A DNA stretch of 64,000 bases from Planctomycetaceae bacterium (GCA_006969385.1 CP030884.1:4272249-4336248), one strand, 5' to 3'. Shown: positions 54,645-63,609, counted from the first letter of the stretch. Made by a program: numbers and translations. Notes: generated by a model not told the origin, from the sequence alone.

Positions 54645-55331
54645 TTAGTTTGCCGAGCGGCGACGACGAATCAGCGCAACCCCGGCCAACAACACCAAAA
54701 CGCCCGTCGTCGGTTCCGGCACCAACCGCACCTGATCGAGATCGAACGTCACCTGCGCCGGTAATCCCGCCACGCCTGCGGTGATTGACGGTCCGATCTG
54801 GATGTGGCCGATCAGTCCAAACACGCTGTTAAAGTCCATCCCTTCGAATGTCACGAATTGCGGGCTGCTCGGATCGATTGGAAAGCTGACTTGCGTCCAG
54901 ACGTTCGGGAACACCGGCACAAAATCCACCGATACGGCCCCCGGGAAATTTCCCGGTCCGCTGAACCGCGTGAACATGTTGATCGGTGCCGGCGCGTTAT
55001 GACGGATGAACGCCGTCAATTCGGTGGCACCGTTGGTGAGGTAGTTACCGACAAAGGCGTTGCCGCTGGAGCCGAATTCATCCTGTGCGCGGAACAACGC
55101 GGGCGTGTCGGCAGCCATGGAGGTCGAGAGATCGAGTACTTCACTGATGTAGCCACCGCCATCGGAACCGCCCGTGGCGTTGTACGTCGCGGGGCCAAAA
55201 CCACCGGCGTTAAACCAGTTAGCCGCATCCGTGTCGAAGTTTTCTTCGATCGGTAAGCTGGCCTGCGCCGTTGCGGTAAAGCCCAAAGCAAAAGTCAAAA
55301 CCAGCAGTTTGCAAGAGTTGCGATTCATCAT
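54645..55331 (-). CDS. PEP-CTERM sorted exported protein
   Basis: 228 aa. Signal peptide (KLLVLTFALGFTATAQA), then a beta-rich domain with FDTDAANWFNAGGFG and FDLDQVRLVPEP. The C-terminus has the full PEP-CTERM signal: VPEPTTG, a membrane segment (VLVLLAGVALI) and RRRR. Exosortase would cut it and link it to the envelope. Two adjacent ATG codons exist at 55331 and 55328. The mature function is unknown. The deacetylase at 23961 belongs to the class that goes with exosortase loci. Confidence 0.9.
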   Translation of the reverse strand: MMNRNSCKLLVLTFALGFTATAQASLPIEENFDTDAANWFNAGGFGPATYNATGGSDGGGYISEVLDLSTSMAADTPALFRAQDEFGSSGNAFVGNYLTNGATELTAFIRHNAPAPINMFTRFSGPGNFPGAVSVDFVPVFPNVWTQVSFPIDPSSPQFVTFEGMDFNSVFGLIGHIQIGPSITAGVAGLPAQVTFDLDQVRLVPEPTTGVLVLLAGVALIRRRRSAN

Positions 55332-55655
55332 GATTCAGATTTCCCACAGAGAAGCGCGCTTTGAGCGCGCGAAATGGTTCGGTTACGAAAATTTGCGATC
55401 AAACGTGTCGCATCGATTCCGCGGACTGCCAATATCGAATGGGACCACGAAAACCCGGCATCGATCTGCCTCCCATTCAAGAGTGCGTCGATCCGCTTAC
55501 ACGTTTTTGGGTTGAAAAGTTAGGTGCGCGCAGAACGCGGGCGCGATCAATCATGCGGCGGCGAAGTAACCGGCGCGGTTCCGTCAGAACAGTGATTCAA
55601 CTTTTTTGTTCTGGGGATACGGCGCGGTATCGACCGGCGCGGAATTCACCCGCAA
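55332..55655. other. Intergenic region upstream of the PEP-CTERM cluster
   Basis: 324 bases with no convincing gene. GCGCGC-TTTGA-GCGCGC (55354-55370) is a compact hairpin in the presumed leader of the minus-strand cluster. The rest may contain the promoter of the cluster. The RNA end of the membrane-protein gene also falls here. Nothing else is seen. Confidence 0.45.
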
Positions 55656-56150
55656 TTAGGCAGCGGGGGGAGCGTTGGCAGGATAGGCGAGAAAATAGCC
55701 GCGGGGCATGAGCCTTGGCAGCCAAGGCCTGGCGCGCAGCGACCAGATCAGAAAGGCATCAGCATGCGGACGGCCGACAGCAGTAATCAGCACCAGCAGT
55801 GCCGCCACCAACCATGTCACCAACACGCTGAACGTGATTGGGATCAGTTCCCAATCGAAGTTGATCGTAGCATCCTGAATCACGCCCGCATGCAAAAGCG
55901 TGACGATCAGCAACAAGGCGATCATACGCTTGCGCGACGCACAAAGTAGAAGCACCGGGCAGAAGACGATCTCGAGCAAAAAAACGACGTTGGTCAGCAT
56001 CATCAATGACGCCGCCAAGTTGTTTATCTCCCCGTCGGTGCTCCCTAGGCCAAGCACCTTGATCGACGCAGGAATGTGCAGCAGCAGGACCGAAAGCCAG
56101 CACAGCCGCCACAACAATTTGTTTGAGAAACGTTTCACCATTTGTTTCAT
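55656..56150 (-). CDS. Small integral membrane protein, about four helices
   Basis: 164 aa from ATG 56150. An alternative GTG at 56213 would add 21 residues of weak quality, and no good ribosome-binding site decides between them. Hydrophobic segments: LCWLSVLLLHIPASIKVLGL, LMMLTNVVFLLEIVFCPVLL, MIALLLIVTLLHAGVIQD and ITFSVLVTWLVAALLVLITA. No family is recognised. The function is unknown. Confidence 0.5.
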   Translation of the reverse strand: MKQMVKRFSNKLLWRLCWLSVLLLHIPASIKVLGLGSTDGEINNLAASLMMLTNVVFLLEIVFCPVLLLCASRKRMIALLLIVTLLHAGVIQDATINFDWELIPITFSVLVTWLVAALLVLITAVGRPHADAFLIWSLRARPWLPRLMPRGYFLAYPANAPPAA

Positions 56151-56389
56151 CGGAATGCTAGTAGCGCTTTCAGCAATACGCCCGTCGCATTCTTCTATTG
56201 CAAAGTATCGCACTTTGACAAACCCATGTCAACGCTAATTGAGACTGATTCTCAATTAGGATAAAAATAATGCGACACCGCAGGAGTCGTCGAATCAGGT
56301 CGGAATCCGCCGCCTCTGGTGCGAATCGATAGCCACCAGACAATGGCCCAATGTTGGACTGCCACTCACCTTCTGATTGGAATCTCCGG

Positions 56390-57859
56390 ATGCCGGACGG
56401 CGACGCGCACAAACAAAATGAAAGCTTTGAACCGGCGGCGAGCCGGCGAACGTCTTCCCGCTCGAACGTTTTCGTGTGGCTCCTTTTGGCCGCGTCGCTC
56501 GGGCTGTCAGGATTCAAGGCCGCGACTGCTCCTATTACATTTGACGAGGCCTACACCTACCTACGGTTCGCCCGCCAACCCGTGAGCGGCATTTTGTCGG
56601 ATTACAGCTATCCCAATAATCACATACTGCACACGCTCCTCGTCAAGGCTTCAACATCGGTATTGGGAAACGCACCGTGGGCGCTGAGATTGCCCGCGTG
56701 GCTCGGCGGTGCTGCGTTGCTCGCCGGTTTGTTTGCCGTAGGTCGCAATGCAACGCCGCGCTTAAGCGGCATGGTCATCGTGGCGGCAGCATTTATGCCG
56801 ATCGTCATCGACTACCACGCGCTCGCGCGCGGATACAGCTTAGGGGCCGCCGCATGCGTGTGGGCGATCTGGGTCGCGCTGAGGCTCGACGCGTCGCAAT
56901 CGAATAAAACGCCCCGCCGTCGCTTTTTCAGTGCAACCCTATTCGGCGGACTGCTTGGGATGGCTGTCGGATTCGTGCCGACCTACGCGATCTTCACCAC
57001 AGCCATCGTTTTGGCCGCGTTGGTCGCACGCGTCGCATCGAGAAGAAACATCGGCTTTGCCGTACTTGCGCGCGACACGGCGGCCCTGCTGATAGGCGCG
57101 GGTGCGGTCATCGGTATCACGTACGCACGCATCCGCATGAAACCCGGATCGTGGCCGTGGGGGTATGAAACGGCCCACGCGTGCAACGACGCATTATGGC
57201 AACGCGCTCTCGCGCTGCCGGCCAACACACCAACATATTTACCGACGACGATTCTGATATCGATCTTAGTAATTAGCGTATTGACATTCATCGTCGCCGC
57301 ATGGCGACGACAGCCATACGCAATCTTATATATCGCTTTATTGCCCGTCTGTGCGATTGCGGTATTGGCGACGTTGGAAGCAACGATCGTCAGCAAATGG
57401 CCGTTTGCGCGCAGCTTGCTGTTGTTTGCCCCACTCGCTTTGTTGCCGCTGGGTTTCGCAACCAGCGCAAATCGGCGTTGGTGGCGACGGATTGCACAAA
57501 CACTCATATTCGCTGCAACCGCATTACTCGTTGCCCACACACTCCTAAATTTCGACCCAATTCATTATCCCGAATGGCGCGACAATGCCGGCGTGCCCAC
57601 TGCCGTTGCGGTCATCGAGGCCGACCTCCCCAAAGGCTCCGACGTCGAACTGCAGATCGCTCATCCGTGGCCACTCGACGTCTGTCTCGAATACGCCTTC
57701 CTTCGCCAAGGGCACTCGAATTGGAAACTTGTACCGGCGGACGATCCGCACGCTCCTTACCGCATTTTGCGCACCGGCGAAAAACGCCGAGCCGACCGTG
57801 AAGTCATCTACAAAGATAAAACGCATGGCATACGCGTCACTCGCAAGATCGAAGGCTAG
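56390..57859 (+). CDS. Membrane glycosyltransferase of the PMT/ArnT-like GT-C type
   Basis: 489 aa from ATG 56390. An ATG 13 codons earlier is less likely. It has about ten hydrophobic helices. The catalytic loop after the first helix carries the GT-C acidic pair (PITFDEAYTYLRFARQPVSG), and DYSYPNNHILHTLLVKAS follows. Such enzymes use a lipid-linked sugar and act at the periplasmic face. Acceptors could be protein, lipid A or glycan. No lipid A genes are next to it. Confidence 0.8.
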   Translation: MPDGDAHKQNESFEPAASRRTSSRSNVFVWLLLAASLGLSGFKAATAPITFDEAYTYLRFARQPVSGILSDYSYPNNHILHTLLVKASTSVLGNAPWALRLPAWLGGAALLAGLFAVGRNATPRLSGMVIVAAAFMPIVIDYHALARGYSLGAAACVWAIWVALRLDASQSNKTPRRRFFSATLFGGLLGMAVGFVPTYAIFTTAIVLAALVARVASRRNIGFAVLARDTAALLIGAGAVIGITYARIRMKPGSWPWGYETAHACNDALWQRALALPANTPTYLPTTILISILVISVLTFIVAAWRRQPYAILYIALLPVCAIAVLATLEATIVSKWPFARSLLLFAPLALLPLGFATSANRRWWRRIAQTLIFAATALLVAHTLLNFDPIHYPEWRDNAGVPTAVAVIEADLPKGSDVELQIAHPWPLDVCLEYAFLRQGHSNWKLVPADDPHAPYRILRTGEKRRADREVIYKDKTHGIRVTRKIEG

Positions 57860-57928
57860 AAGCTTTTCCAAGGCACATCCATGACAATTTCCGTGCGTGC
57901 AATAATCGGGGTTACCTAGCGGATGCAA

Positions 57929-57963
57929 CCCTCCCCTCACCCCTCGCTGGAATGGACGGGAAG
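57929..57963. repeat. Degenerate REP family E copy
   Basis: ACCCTCCCCTCACCCCTCGC followed by TGG and ATGGACGGG. It parallels 52519-52551 but its hairpin is broken. The 311 bases 57860-58170 hold no gene beyond this and the leader of the 118-aa protein. Confidence 0.45.
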
Positions 57964-58170
57964 TTTTGGGATCGCTTTTTATTGACGATATGCAGCCGTT
58001 TATCGGATACCCTGCCGCATGCTCATCTTGCTAACAGCGTTTACCAACGCTCTCGAACGTCGCGCACGCGTTCGCGCAATCCAAACTGATATTTAACTCG
58101 CCCCCCGTCGCGACTGCGCCGATCTAACCCATGCAATCGAATCAATATCTAATTTGCAAGGGAGAACGAC

Positions 58171-58527
58171 GTGCTCAGCTATCATGACGCCAGCGACCGT
58201 GCCGCTCGATATGCCGTTGCCACCGGCGACGCCGTCAACCTTGCAACGATTCAAGCCACGCAACTGGCGGAAGGCTTCACACCCTGCTTTGGCCGTGCCT
58301 CGGCCCCCTGTAACGAAACCGCCTGCAGCTTTCACGAACCCTGCATGAACCTGCTGGCATTTTCCAGCCAACCAGCCCCCAGCGATGAAGCCGCACGCGA
58401 CTACGCCAGTTGGAGCCTTCCGGCGGATTCGCTCCTGCCATCCGTCCTGCACAGCGCACCGATCACGCCCGATATCGCCGCTTTCAATCGACCCGTCCAT
58501 CAGCGTTACGAAGTGTTGAACGACTAG
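58171..58527 (+). CDS. Small Cys-containing protein of unknown function, 118 aa
   Basis: GTG at 58171 with AAGGGAG six bases before it. The product begins MLSYHDASDRAARYAVATGD. Four cysteines are clustered (CFGRASAPCNETACSFHEPC). No family is recognised, and there is no signal peptide. Spacing of the cysteines could suit metal binding. It overlaps the convergent RlmN-like gene by 4 bases. Confidence 0.5.
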   Translation: MLSYHDASDRAARYAVATGDAVNLATIQATQLAEGFTPCFGRASAPCNETACSFHEPCMNLLAFSSQPAPSDEAARDYASWSLPADSLLPSVLHSAPITPDIAAFNRPVHQRYEVLND

Positions 58528-59432
58528 CGGTGCTTGAGGCGCTTCAGCGCAAGATTGCCGAGTTGCCCGCACGCACCCATCGCGCCGCGCCCTTTGGTGC
58601 GACGCCGAAACGTCATCTGCCCGAGGCTCATCAATTCCCGCTGAAACGTGTCGATCGTTTCATCGCTCGGCGTTTTGTGGTCCAGCCCTTCGCACGGATT
58701 CCACGGAATCAGATTCACGCAGGTCGGCAACCCTTTGAGATAGGCCGCCAATTCCCGCGCGTGTTCCAACGTGTCATTCACACCGGCTAGCATCACGTAC
58801 TCGATCAGAATATGCCCGCCCGCCCGCACCGGGTAACTCGCAATCGCCTCGCGCAATTCGGCCATCGGTGAGCGCCGATTGATCGGCATAATCTGATCGC
58901 GAATCTCGTCGTTGGGGGCGTTCAGCGATATCGCCAATCCCAACCGTCGGTAGTTCAGGCTGGCCAGCTTGCGAATCCCCTCACAATGCCCGACCGTCGA
59001 AACCGTAATGCGACGGCGGGCGATCTCGAAGCGTTTGTCGCGATGCAAGATTTCGATTGACTCGACCACGTTCTCGTAATTGTCGAGCGGCTCGCCCATC
59101 CCCATGAAGACGACGTTGCGCACCTGCGCCTCAAAGGCGGCGTTGGCGGCCGCAACCTGCCCGATGATTTCATCGACCGTGAGATTGCGAATCAGCCCCA
59201 TCCGCGCCGTCTGGCAGAATGTGCAGCCCCGAGCACAGCCGATCTGCGAACTGACGCAGAGCGTGTTCCAAAACACGCCCTTGCCCCCCATCGGAATCAC
59301 GACCGACTCGATCTCCAATTCGTCGTGCGTGCGCTGGCAAAATTTGACCGTCTCGGCTTCGTTGCGCATGCGGACGATGGGCAGCGTGCCGTCGTCAAAC
59401 GAATGAATCGGTGGGTCTAAATCGAGACGCAT
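58524..59432 (-). CDS. RlmN-like radical SAM rRNA/tRNA methyltransferase, short form
   Basis: 302 aa. Radical SAM cluster motif CARGCTFC, then MGMGEPLDNYENVVES, AISLNAPNDEIRDQI, VMLAGVNDTLEHAR, NLIPWNPCEG. The second conserved Cys is in GAMGACGQLGNLA. RlmN methylates A2503 of 23S rRNA and A37 of some tRNAs. The usual N-terminal helix-hairpin-helix domain is missing (302 against about 370 residues), and the frame before MRLDLDPPIHS has no homology. It may belong to a short RlmN-like clade. Confidence 0.88.
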   Translation of the reverse strand: MRLDLDPPIHSFDDGTLPIVRMRNEAETVKFCQRTHDELEIESVVIPMGGKGVFWNTLCVSSQIGCARGCTFCQTARMGLIRNLTVDEIIGQVAAANAAFEAQVRNVVFMGMGEPLDNYENVVESIEILHRDKRFEIARRRITVSTVGHCEGIRKLASLNYRRLGLAISLNAPNDEIRDQIMPINRRSPMAELREAIASYPVRAGGHILIEYVMLAGVNDTLEHARELAAYLKGLPTCVNLIPWNPCEGLDHKTPSDETIDTFQRELMSLGQMTFRRRTKGRGAMGACGQLGNLALKRLKHR

Positions 59433-59659
59433 CCCCTCATTCTACTATCGAAACCGGATCGTCCCAATGCGCCCCCTTTTGCGAGGCGAAAGTCAAGAGG
59501 CATACCAATTTTTCTTTCGCGACCGGTATCGCGCAACTGCTGTCCGAAATTGATGGCCGCGCCGGCGAATTGTGCGCCCCAACGTCCACCTGAAGTTGAC
59601 GGCGTCAAAGGCTGGTGGTAGAAAAATAGGTCTGCTCGCAACACATCGAGCGAACTCGT

Positions 59660-59733
59660 GGTGGCGTGCCCGAGCGGTCTAAGGGAGCGGATTGCAAATC
59701 CGCGATTCGTGGGTTCGAATCCCACCGCCACCT
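59660..59733 (+). tRNA. tRNA-Cys (GCA)
   Basis: 74 bases: acceptor GGTGGCG / CGCCACC, D arm CCCGAGCGGTCTAAGGG, anticodon stem GCGGA / TCCGC with loop TTGCAAA (anticodon GCA), T arm GTGGG / CCCAC with TTCGAAT. Discriminator T. CCA is not encoded. Confidence 0.96.
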
Positions 59734-59766
59734 TTCATCTCAACTTAATTCGCAAGATTTAACACA

Positions 59767-59792
59767 ATTGTCATAATTCTCTCGGTTACAAT
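59767..59792. promoter_or_regulatory. Candidate operator / promoter upstream of the BlaI-type gene
   Basis: ATTGTCA (59767-59773) and TTACAAT (59786-59792) form an imperfect inverted repeat. ACAATTGT at about 59764-59771 is a perfect 8-base palindrome. BlaI/MecI regulators bind such AT-rich palindromes, so autoregulation is possible. The site is about 130 bases before the start codon and was not supported by any second copy. Confidence 0.3.
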
Positions 59793-59922
59793 ACTTGAAT
59801 TGCGATCGGCAATTCGTTCATCATCTTGACATTCCGTCAATTCAAGACAGAATGCGAAATTCTTTCACCGCTCGCATTATTGCGTACGATCCCACAACGC
59901 AAGCCAAAGGACACATTCATAC

Positions 59923-60381
59923 ATGGCCAAGAAACGCACAACCAAAAAGCGGGCCGCGGCCCAATCCGACGGTGCCGATACCTTGCCACCGGCCGAACTC
60001 GATGTGCTCGCCGCCGTTTACGCCGAAGCCCCCGTCACCGCCGGCCGCATTCGCGAAATCATGGAAAAGTACCGCCCGATGGCGCACGGGTCGGTGGTTA
60101 CCCTTTTGACACGACTCGAAGCCAAGGGCCTCGTCACGAAAGAAAAAGGCCCGGTTGGTAAAGCGTTTTTGTTTAAGCCGCTCAAGAAGCCCGAGCAGGT
60201 TTACAAGAAGCTCGTCAAGGAAATGGTCGATCGCCTGTTTAACGGTAACACGGGGGCGATGGCTGTCTCCCTGCTTGAAGCCAACCCGCCCACGCAAGAT
60301 GAAGTCGCCGATATTCAGAAGGCGCTTAACAGCGCTAAAAAGAAAGCCAAGAAAACGCGTACGACGACCCGCCGCCGCTAA
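59923..60381 (+). CDS. BlaI/MecI/CopY-type transcriptional regulator
   Basis: 152 aa. After a basic 18-residue head, the winged HTH of the BlaI family is clear: LPPAELDVLAAVYAEAPVTA, GSVVTLLTRLEAKGLVTKEK and AFLFKPLKKP. Members repress beta-lactamase or copper genes and are removed by a membrane peptidase (BlaR1). No such partner is seen. A very basic tail (KKAKKTRTTTRRR) may add DNA affinity. A terminator follows. Confidence 0.9.
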   Translation: MAKKRTTKKRAAAQSDGADTLPPAELDVLAAVYAEAPVTAGRIREIMEKYRPMAHGSVVTLLTRLEAKGLVTKEKGPVGKAFLFKPLKKPEQVYKKLVKEMVDRLFNGNTGAMAVSLLEANPPTQDEVADIQKALNSAKKKAKKTRTTTRRR

Positions 60382-60410
60382 TCCGTTGCAAATCGTCTTT
60401 ACAAATCCAT

Positions 60411-60442
60411 AAACGCCGCAGGCCAGCACCTACGGCGTTTTT
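60411..60442 (+). terminator. Rho-independent terminator after the regulator
   Basis: AAACGCCGCAGG (60411-60422) pairs with CCTACGGCGTTT (60429-60440) with one mismatch, followed by T's. It ends the BlaI-type transcript. Confidence 0.85.
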
Positions 60443-60592
60443 ACATGCACCTGCGCGCCTGTGTATATCGCAACGCTGGCGAATCGCGCCAATTCATTTT
60501 ATAAGCTGAGCCTGATAAGGCACGACATTGGCATTCCCGGCTTCTATGTGCATCTGCGCCGGCACCATTGACCTAACGACCGCGATATCACC

Positions 60593-61489
60593 ATGACCGA
60601 CACCGAATATCAACTGATTCAATGCCCCAACGGCCACGATCTGCAAGCCGCCAAGACCGATTTGCACAAACGCCTCGCCTGCCCGGTTTGCGAGATCCAC
60701 TTCGTCCCTGCTGAGGCCAACAACGCCATCGCGCCCGCGACGCCGCCAGTCGAAATGCCCTACGGCGCGGCCGATCTTGCGCTGGGGCGCCCGGAATATC
60801 CGGGCACCACCGAACCGTTGCGATACCTCTGGCTATTTTCGTTTGCCGTGATCTTTGCCTTGAATCTGGTGAGTTACTTCTCCAAAAACGCGTTGGTAAC
60901 ACCGGGCCAAACGCCCGCGCCGATGTTTGCGTTGATCGGTTGCTCGTTCGGCATCGCCGTGATCGCCGCGTGCATCGTGCAACTGATGTGGATATACCGT
61001 ATCCACGCCGACGCACAGAAGTTTGGCAACTATTCCACCATACCGGCGTGGGCCGCGCTGGCCGTGAGCTTGATTCCGTTCGTCAATCTCATTTGGACCG
61101 CCGTGGTCATGAAGCTGCTATCCAACTTCGCAGACCAGCAGGGTCGGTCATCCTCCGAGAACCGCACCGCGATCAAATCCGCGCGCGGCATCACGACATC
61201 GCTGGTGGTGTTATCCGTCGTTTGGATAGGCCTGACCGGCGTTTTTAGCTATCAGTCTTTCGGTATCCGAGCTGAGGCCGTCAAAAACGTGAAAGCACAA
61301 GGCGATGTCAACGCCAATTCGCCCGAATTTCAACGTGCGGTGATGAAGGAATCGCAGGCGTTAACGCCCAAATGGATGACCGCCACCGGCGGAATTGTTC
61401 CGCTCATCGCCGGCATCACTTACTTCTTCGCCATCCGCCGCTTGGTGGACGCGTTGTATCCGGCGCTCGGCACGCCGTCGCGCGAGTGA
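60593..61489 (+). CDS. Membrane protein with N-terminal zinc-ribbon motif
   Basis: 298 aa. Cys residues in IQCPNGHDLQAA and LACPVCEIHF form a likely zinc site in the first 40 residues. At least four membrane segments follow: YLWLFSFAVIFALNLVSYFS, FALIGCSFGIAVIAACIVQL, AALAVSLIPFVNLIWTAVVM and GITTSLVVLSVVWIGLTGVF. The last segment is near the end (ATGGIVPLIAGITYFFAI). The pattern recalls DUF4328-type or similar proteins, but the assignment is uncertain. Confidence 0.6.
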   Translation: MTDTEYQLIQCPNGHDLQAAKTDLHKRLACPVCEIHFVPAEANNAIAPATPPVEMPYGAADLALGRPEYPGTTEPLRYLWLFSFAVIFALNLVSYFSKNALVTPGQTPAPMFALIGCSFGIAVIAACIVQLMWIYRIHADAQKFGNYSTIPAWAALAVSLIPFVNLIWTAVVMKLLSNFADQQGRSSSENRTAIKSARGITTSLVVLSVVWIGLTGVFSYQSFGIRAEAVKNVKAQGDVNANSPEFQRAVMKESQALTPKWMTATGGIVPLIAGITYFFAIRRLVDALYPALGTPSRE

Positions 61490-61503
61490 TTCGCGGCAAC
61501 CAA

Positions 61504-61884
61504 TCAATGCTGATACAACCCCGCGACGGCGCCTGCCGGGTCGCGAATGACGCACATCGTTCCGCCCCCTGCCGAGCGCGGGCCGTCTAGCACTTCACCG
61601 CCGAGTTCCTTCACTTTCGCGACGCTCGCGTTGATGTCGTCCACCGTAATGTAAATCAGCCACGCCGGCGGAATCTTCGCATTGACACCCTTTGCGTGAC
61701 ATATGCCCGCAACCGTCTGCCCATCGGCCGGTCGCTGCATGCAGAAATCCTCGTAGTCGCCCATGCTAAGCCCTTCGGATTTCCAGCCGACCACGCCTTC
61801 ATAAAACGCTTTTACGCCCTCGGCGTCTTTGACCGTTAGATCCGTCCAGCTAATCGCACCGACTTTTTTGGCATCATCTGACAT
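61504..61884 (-). CDS. VOC / glyoxalase-like protein
   Basis: 126 aa from ATG 61884 (AGGAG eight bases upstream). A TTG two codons earlier has poorer spacing. The vicinal oxygen chelate fold: ISWTDLTVKDAEGVKAFYEG, GWKSEGLSMGDYEDFCM, AGICHAKGVNAKIPPAWLIY, VAKVKELGGEVLDGPRSAGG and GTMCVIRDPAGAVAGLYQ. Single-copy VOC proteins of this kind act on or resist small molecules. The substrate is unknown. Confidence 0.85.
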   Translation of the reverse strand: MSDDAKKVGAISWTDLTVKDAEGVKAFYEGVVGWKSEGLSMGDYEDFCMQRPADGQTVAGICHAKGVNAKIPPAWLIYITVDDINASVAKVKELGGEVLDGPRSAGGGTMCVIRDPAGAVAGLYQH

Positions 61885-61928
61885 CTTCAAACTCCTGCTT
61901 ACTGAGTTACCGACGCGAATCGCGCGAC

Positions 61929-62732
61929 CTAACCCGCGTCACCATTAGCCGTGACGCTTAGGTACGCGATCACGTCGTACACCACATGGCATCCGACGGC
62001 CAGCCCGAATCCGCGCAACACGAATACCGCCGCCAGATAAGCCCCCGCCGCCGCCCGAAACGCAAAGCGCTGCACGTCCCAGGCGTCGGCACCGATCGGC
62101 TCGTGATGGCTCACCGCAAAAAACAAGGAGGATAAGATGACGATTAGCGCAACCGACGCCGCTTCGCGCATGCGCAACAACTGGTCGAACAACACCGATA
62201 GCGCGGCGATCACGATCAGGCGAAACACCAATTCCTCATAGATCCCCGCGCCGATGCTAAACAGCAATTCGCGAATATCCTCTCGCGCCGCCTGCAGCAC
62301 ATCCGGCTGCCCGACGGTATGCAGCAAGAAATTGAGCAACACCAACAACATGGCGAGCCCGATGCTTTCCGCCGCCATGCCCAGCAGCGCCATCGGTCGA
62401 ATTTTCCACGGGTAGCGATAGATAATGTGCCAGCCCAACAGTACCACGATCAGCACGGCCCCCGGCAGGTAAACGCTGGACGCTCCGAACAAGCTGAAAA
62501 ACCAGTGCAAAAGCTGCGACGCCGCCAACTCGCGATGTTGCGCCTCGCCGAAGGTGCGAATCGTCATCGCCGTGCCGATTTCGTAGGCCAGAATCATCGG
62601 CAACAAAAACACCAGGCTTTGCAGCGGATGATGGGTAACCTGCCAGTAGTTGTCTTTGGAAACGTCGCGCGAGGGCCGCGCGCGACGCTGTTGTGTCTTC
62701 GGGGCTTTGCGACGCTTTTTGCTGACGGCCAT
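61929..62732 (-). CDS. CPBP family intramembrane metalloprotease
   Basis: 267 aa. A basic head (KKRRKAPKTQQRRARPSR) leads into several membrane helices. The active-site motif EExxxR appears in GAGIYEELVFRLIVIA, followed by the second and third metal-site helices with His in FFAVSHHEPI and His in GLAVGCHVVYDVI. These proteases cleave signal-like segments or bacteriocin-related membrane proteins. The substrate is unknown. Confidence 0.85.
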   Translation of the reverse strand: MAVSKKRRKAPKTQQRRARPSRDVSKDNYWQVTHHPLQSLVFLLPMILAYEIGTAMTIRTFGEAQHRELAASQLLHWFFSLFGASSVYLPGAVLIVVLLGWHIIYRYPWKIRPMALLGMAAESIGLAMLLVLLNFLLHTVGQPDVLQAAREDIRELLFSIGAGIYEELVFRLIVIAALSVLFDQLLRMREAASVALIVILSSLFFAVSHHEPIGADAWDVQRFAFRAAAGAYLAAVFVLRGFGLAVGCHVVYDVIAYLSVTANGDAG

Positions 62733-62788
62733 GTCGTTATACTCACCGGCATATCCGAAACACGCAACGATACACCAGCAAGCTGTTT

Positions 62789-63460
62789 ATGCCCGTGCGC
62801 GCCGAGATACAACACGCACTCATAGATTTGTACGAGTCGCTGTTCGCGCGCTTCGGTCCACAACATTGGTGGCCGGGCGACTCGCCGACCGAAATTGCCA
62901 TCGGGGCGGTGCTCACCCAAAACACATCTTGGTCGAACGTTGAAAAAGCGATCGCGAATCTTAGGGCACAAGATGCGCTCGATTTCGACGCGCTGCTAAA
63001 GCTTGGCGACGGAGAACTGGCCGAGATCATTCGGCCCGCAGGTTACTACAACACGAAGTCACGATACCTGAAGCATCTCGCAAACTTCGTGAAGACCTTG
63101 CCGACCGGTCGCCTCGATGATTTGAAAAGACTGGACCTTGCTGATGCACGACGGCGACTGTTAGCCGTCAAAGGCATCGGCCCTGAGACCGCCGATTCGA
63201 TCCTGCTCTATGCATGCGACATGCCGACGTTCGTGGTCGACGCGTACACCCGCCGCGTTTTATCCAGACACGGTCTAATCGAGGCGTCCGCATCGTACGA
63301 CGATATCAAACGCCTAGTGGAAGACGCCTTGCCGCGTGAAACGCTGCTCTTCAACGAGTTTCATGCTTTGATTGTGAAATTATGCAAAGAACACTGCCGC
63401 ACCACCGCACAGTGCGCGCGCTGCCCTTGGGAACATCATCCCCACGATGCGTCCCCATAG
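62789..63460 (+). CDS. Endonuclease III-like DNA glycosylase (MagIII/COG2231 type)
   Basis: 223 aa. The helix-hairpin-helix reads LLAVKGIGPETADSILLYA. The EndoIII Lys position is Glu here, so a beta-lyase step is unlikely. The catalytic Asp is in MPTFVVDAYTRRVLSRHG. IGAVLTQNTSWSNVEKAI is family-typical. Cys residues near the end (CKEHCRTTAQCARCPW) have C-x3-C-x5-C-x2-C spacing, not the EndoIII pattern, so a cluster is uncertain. It probably excises alkylated bases such as 3-methyladenine. It is divergent from the CPBP gene. Confidence 0.85.
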   Translation: MPVRAEIQHALIDLYESLFARFGPQHWWPGDSPTEIAIGAVLTQNTSWSNVEKAIANLRAQDALDFDALLKLGDGELAEIIRPAGYYNTKSRYLKHLANFVKTLPTGRLDDLKRLDLADARRRLLAVKGIGPETADSILLYACDMPTFVVDAYTRRVLSRHGLIEASASYDDIKRLVEDALPRETLLFNEFHALIVKLCKEHCRTTAQCARCPWEHHPHDASP

Positions 63461-63519
63461 CGGCAATTGAAAACCCGGAATGCCTTGGCCTTTTTCGATC
63501 GGTGCGATCGATAACGCCC

Positions 63520-63609
63520 TTAGCGCATGGTCTTGTCGCGATACTTCTTCAAACCGAAGACAAGTACAACGATCAGAACCAAAGCGCCCCATTGCCACCA
63601 TTCCAACAT
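63520..63609 (-). CDS. Single-helix membrane peptide, 29 aa
   Basis: ATG at 63609 with AAGGA about 8 bases upstream gives MLEWWQWGALVLIVVLVFGL followed by KKYRDKTMR. It is one hydrophobic helix with a Trp-rich outer end and a basic inner tail. This is a design of many small membrane proteins. The frame is open upstream, but the longer version has no coding quality. The function is unknown. Confidence 0.4.
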   Translation of the reverse strand: MLEWWQWGALVLIVVLVFGLKKYRDKTMR

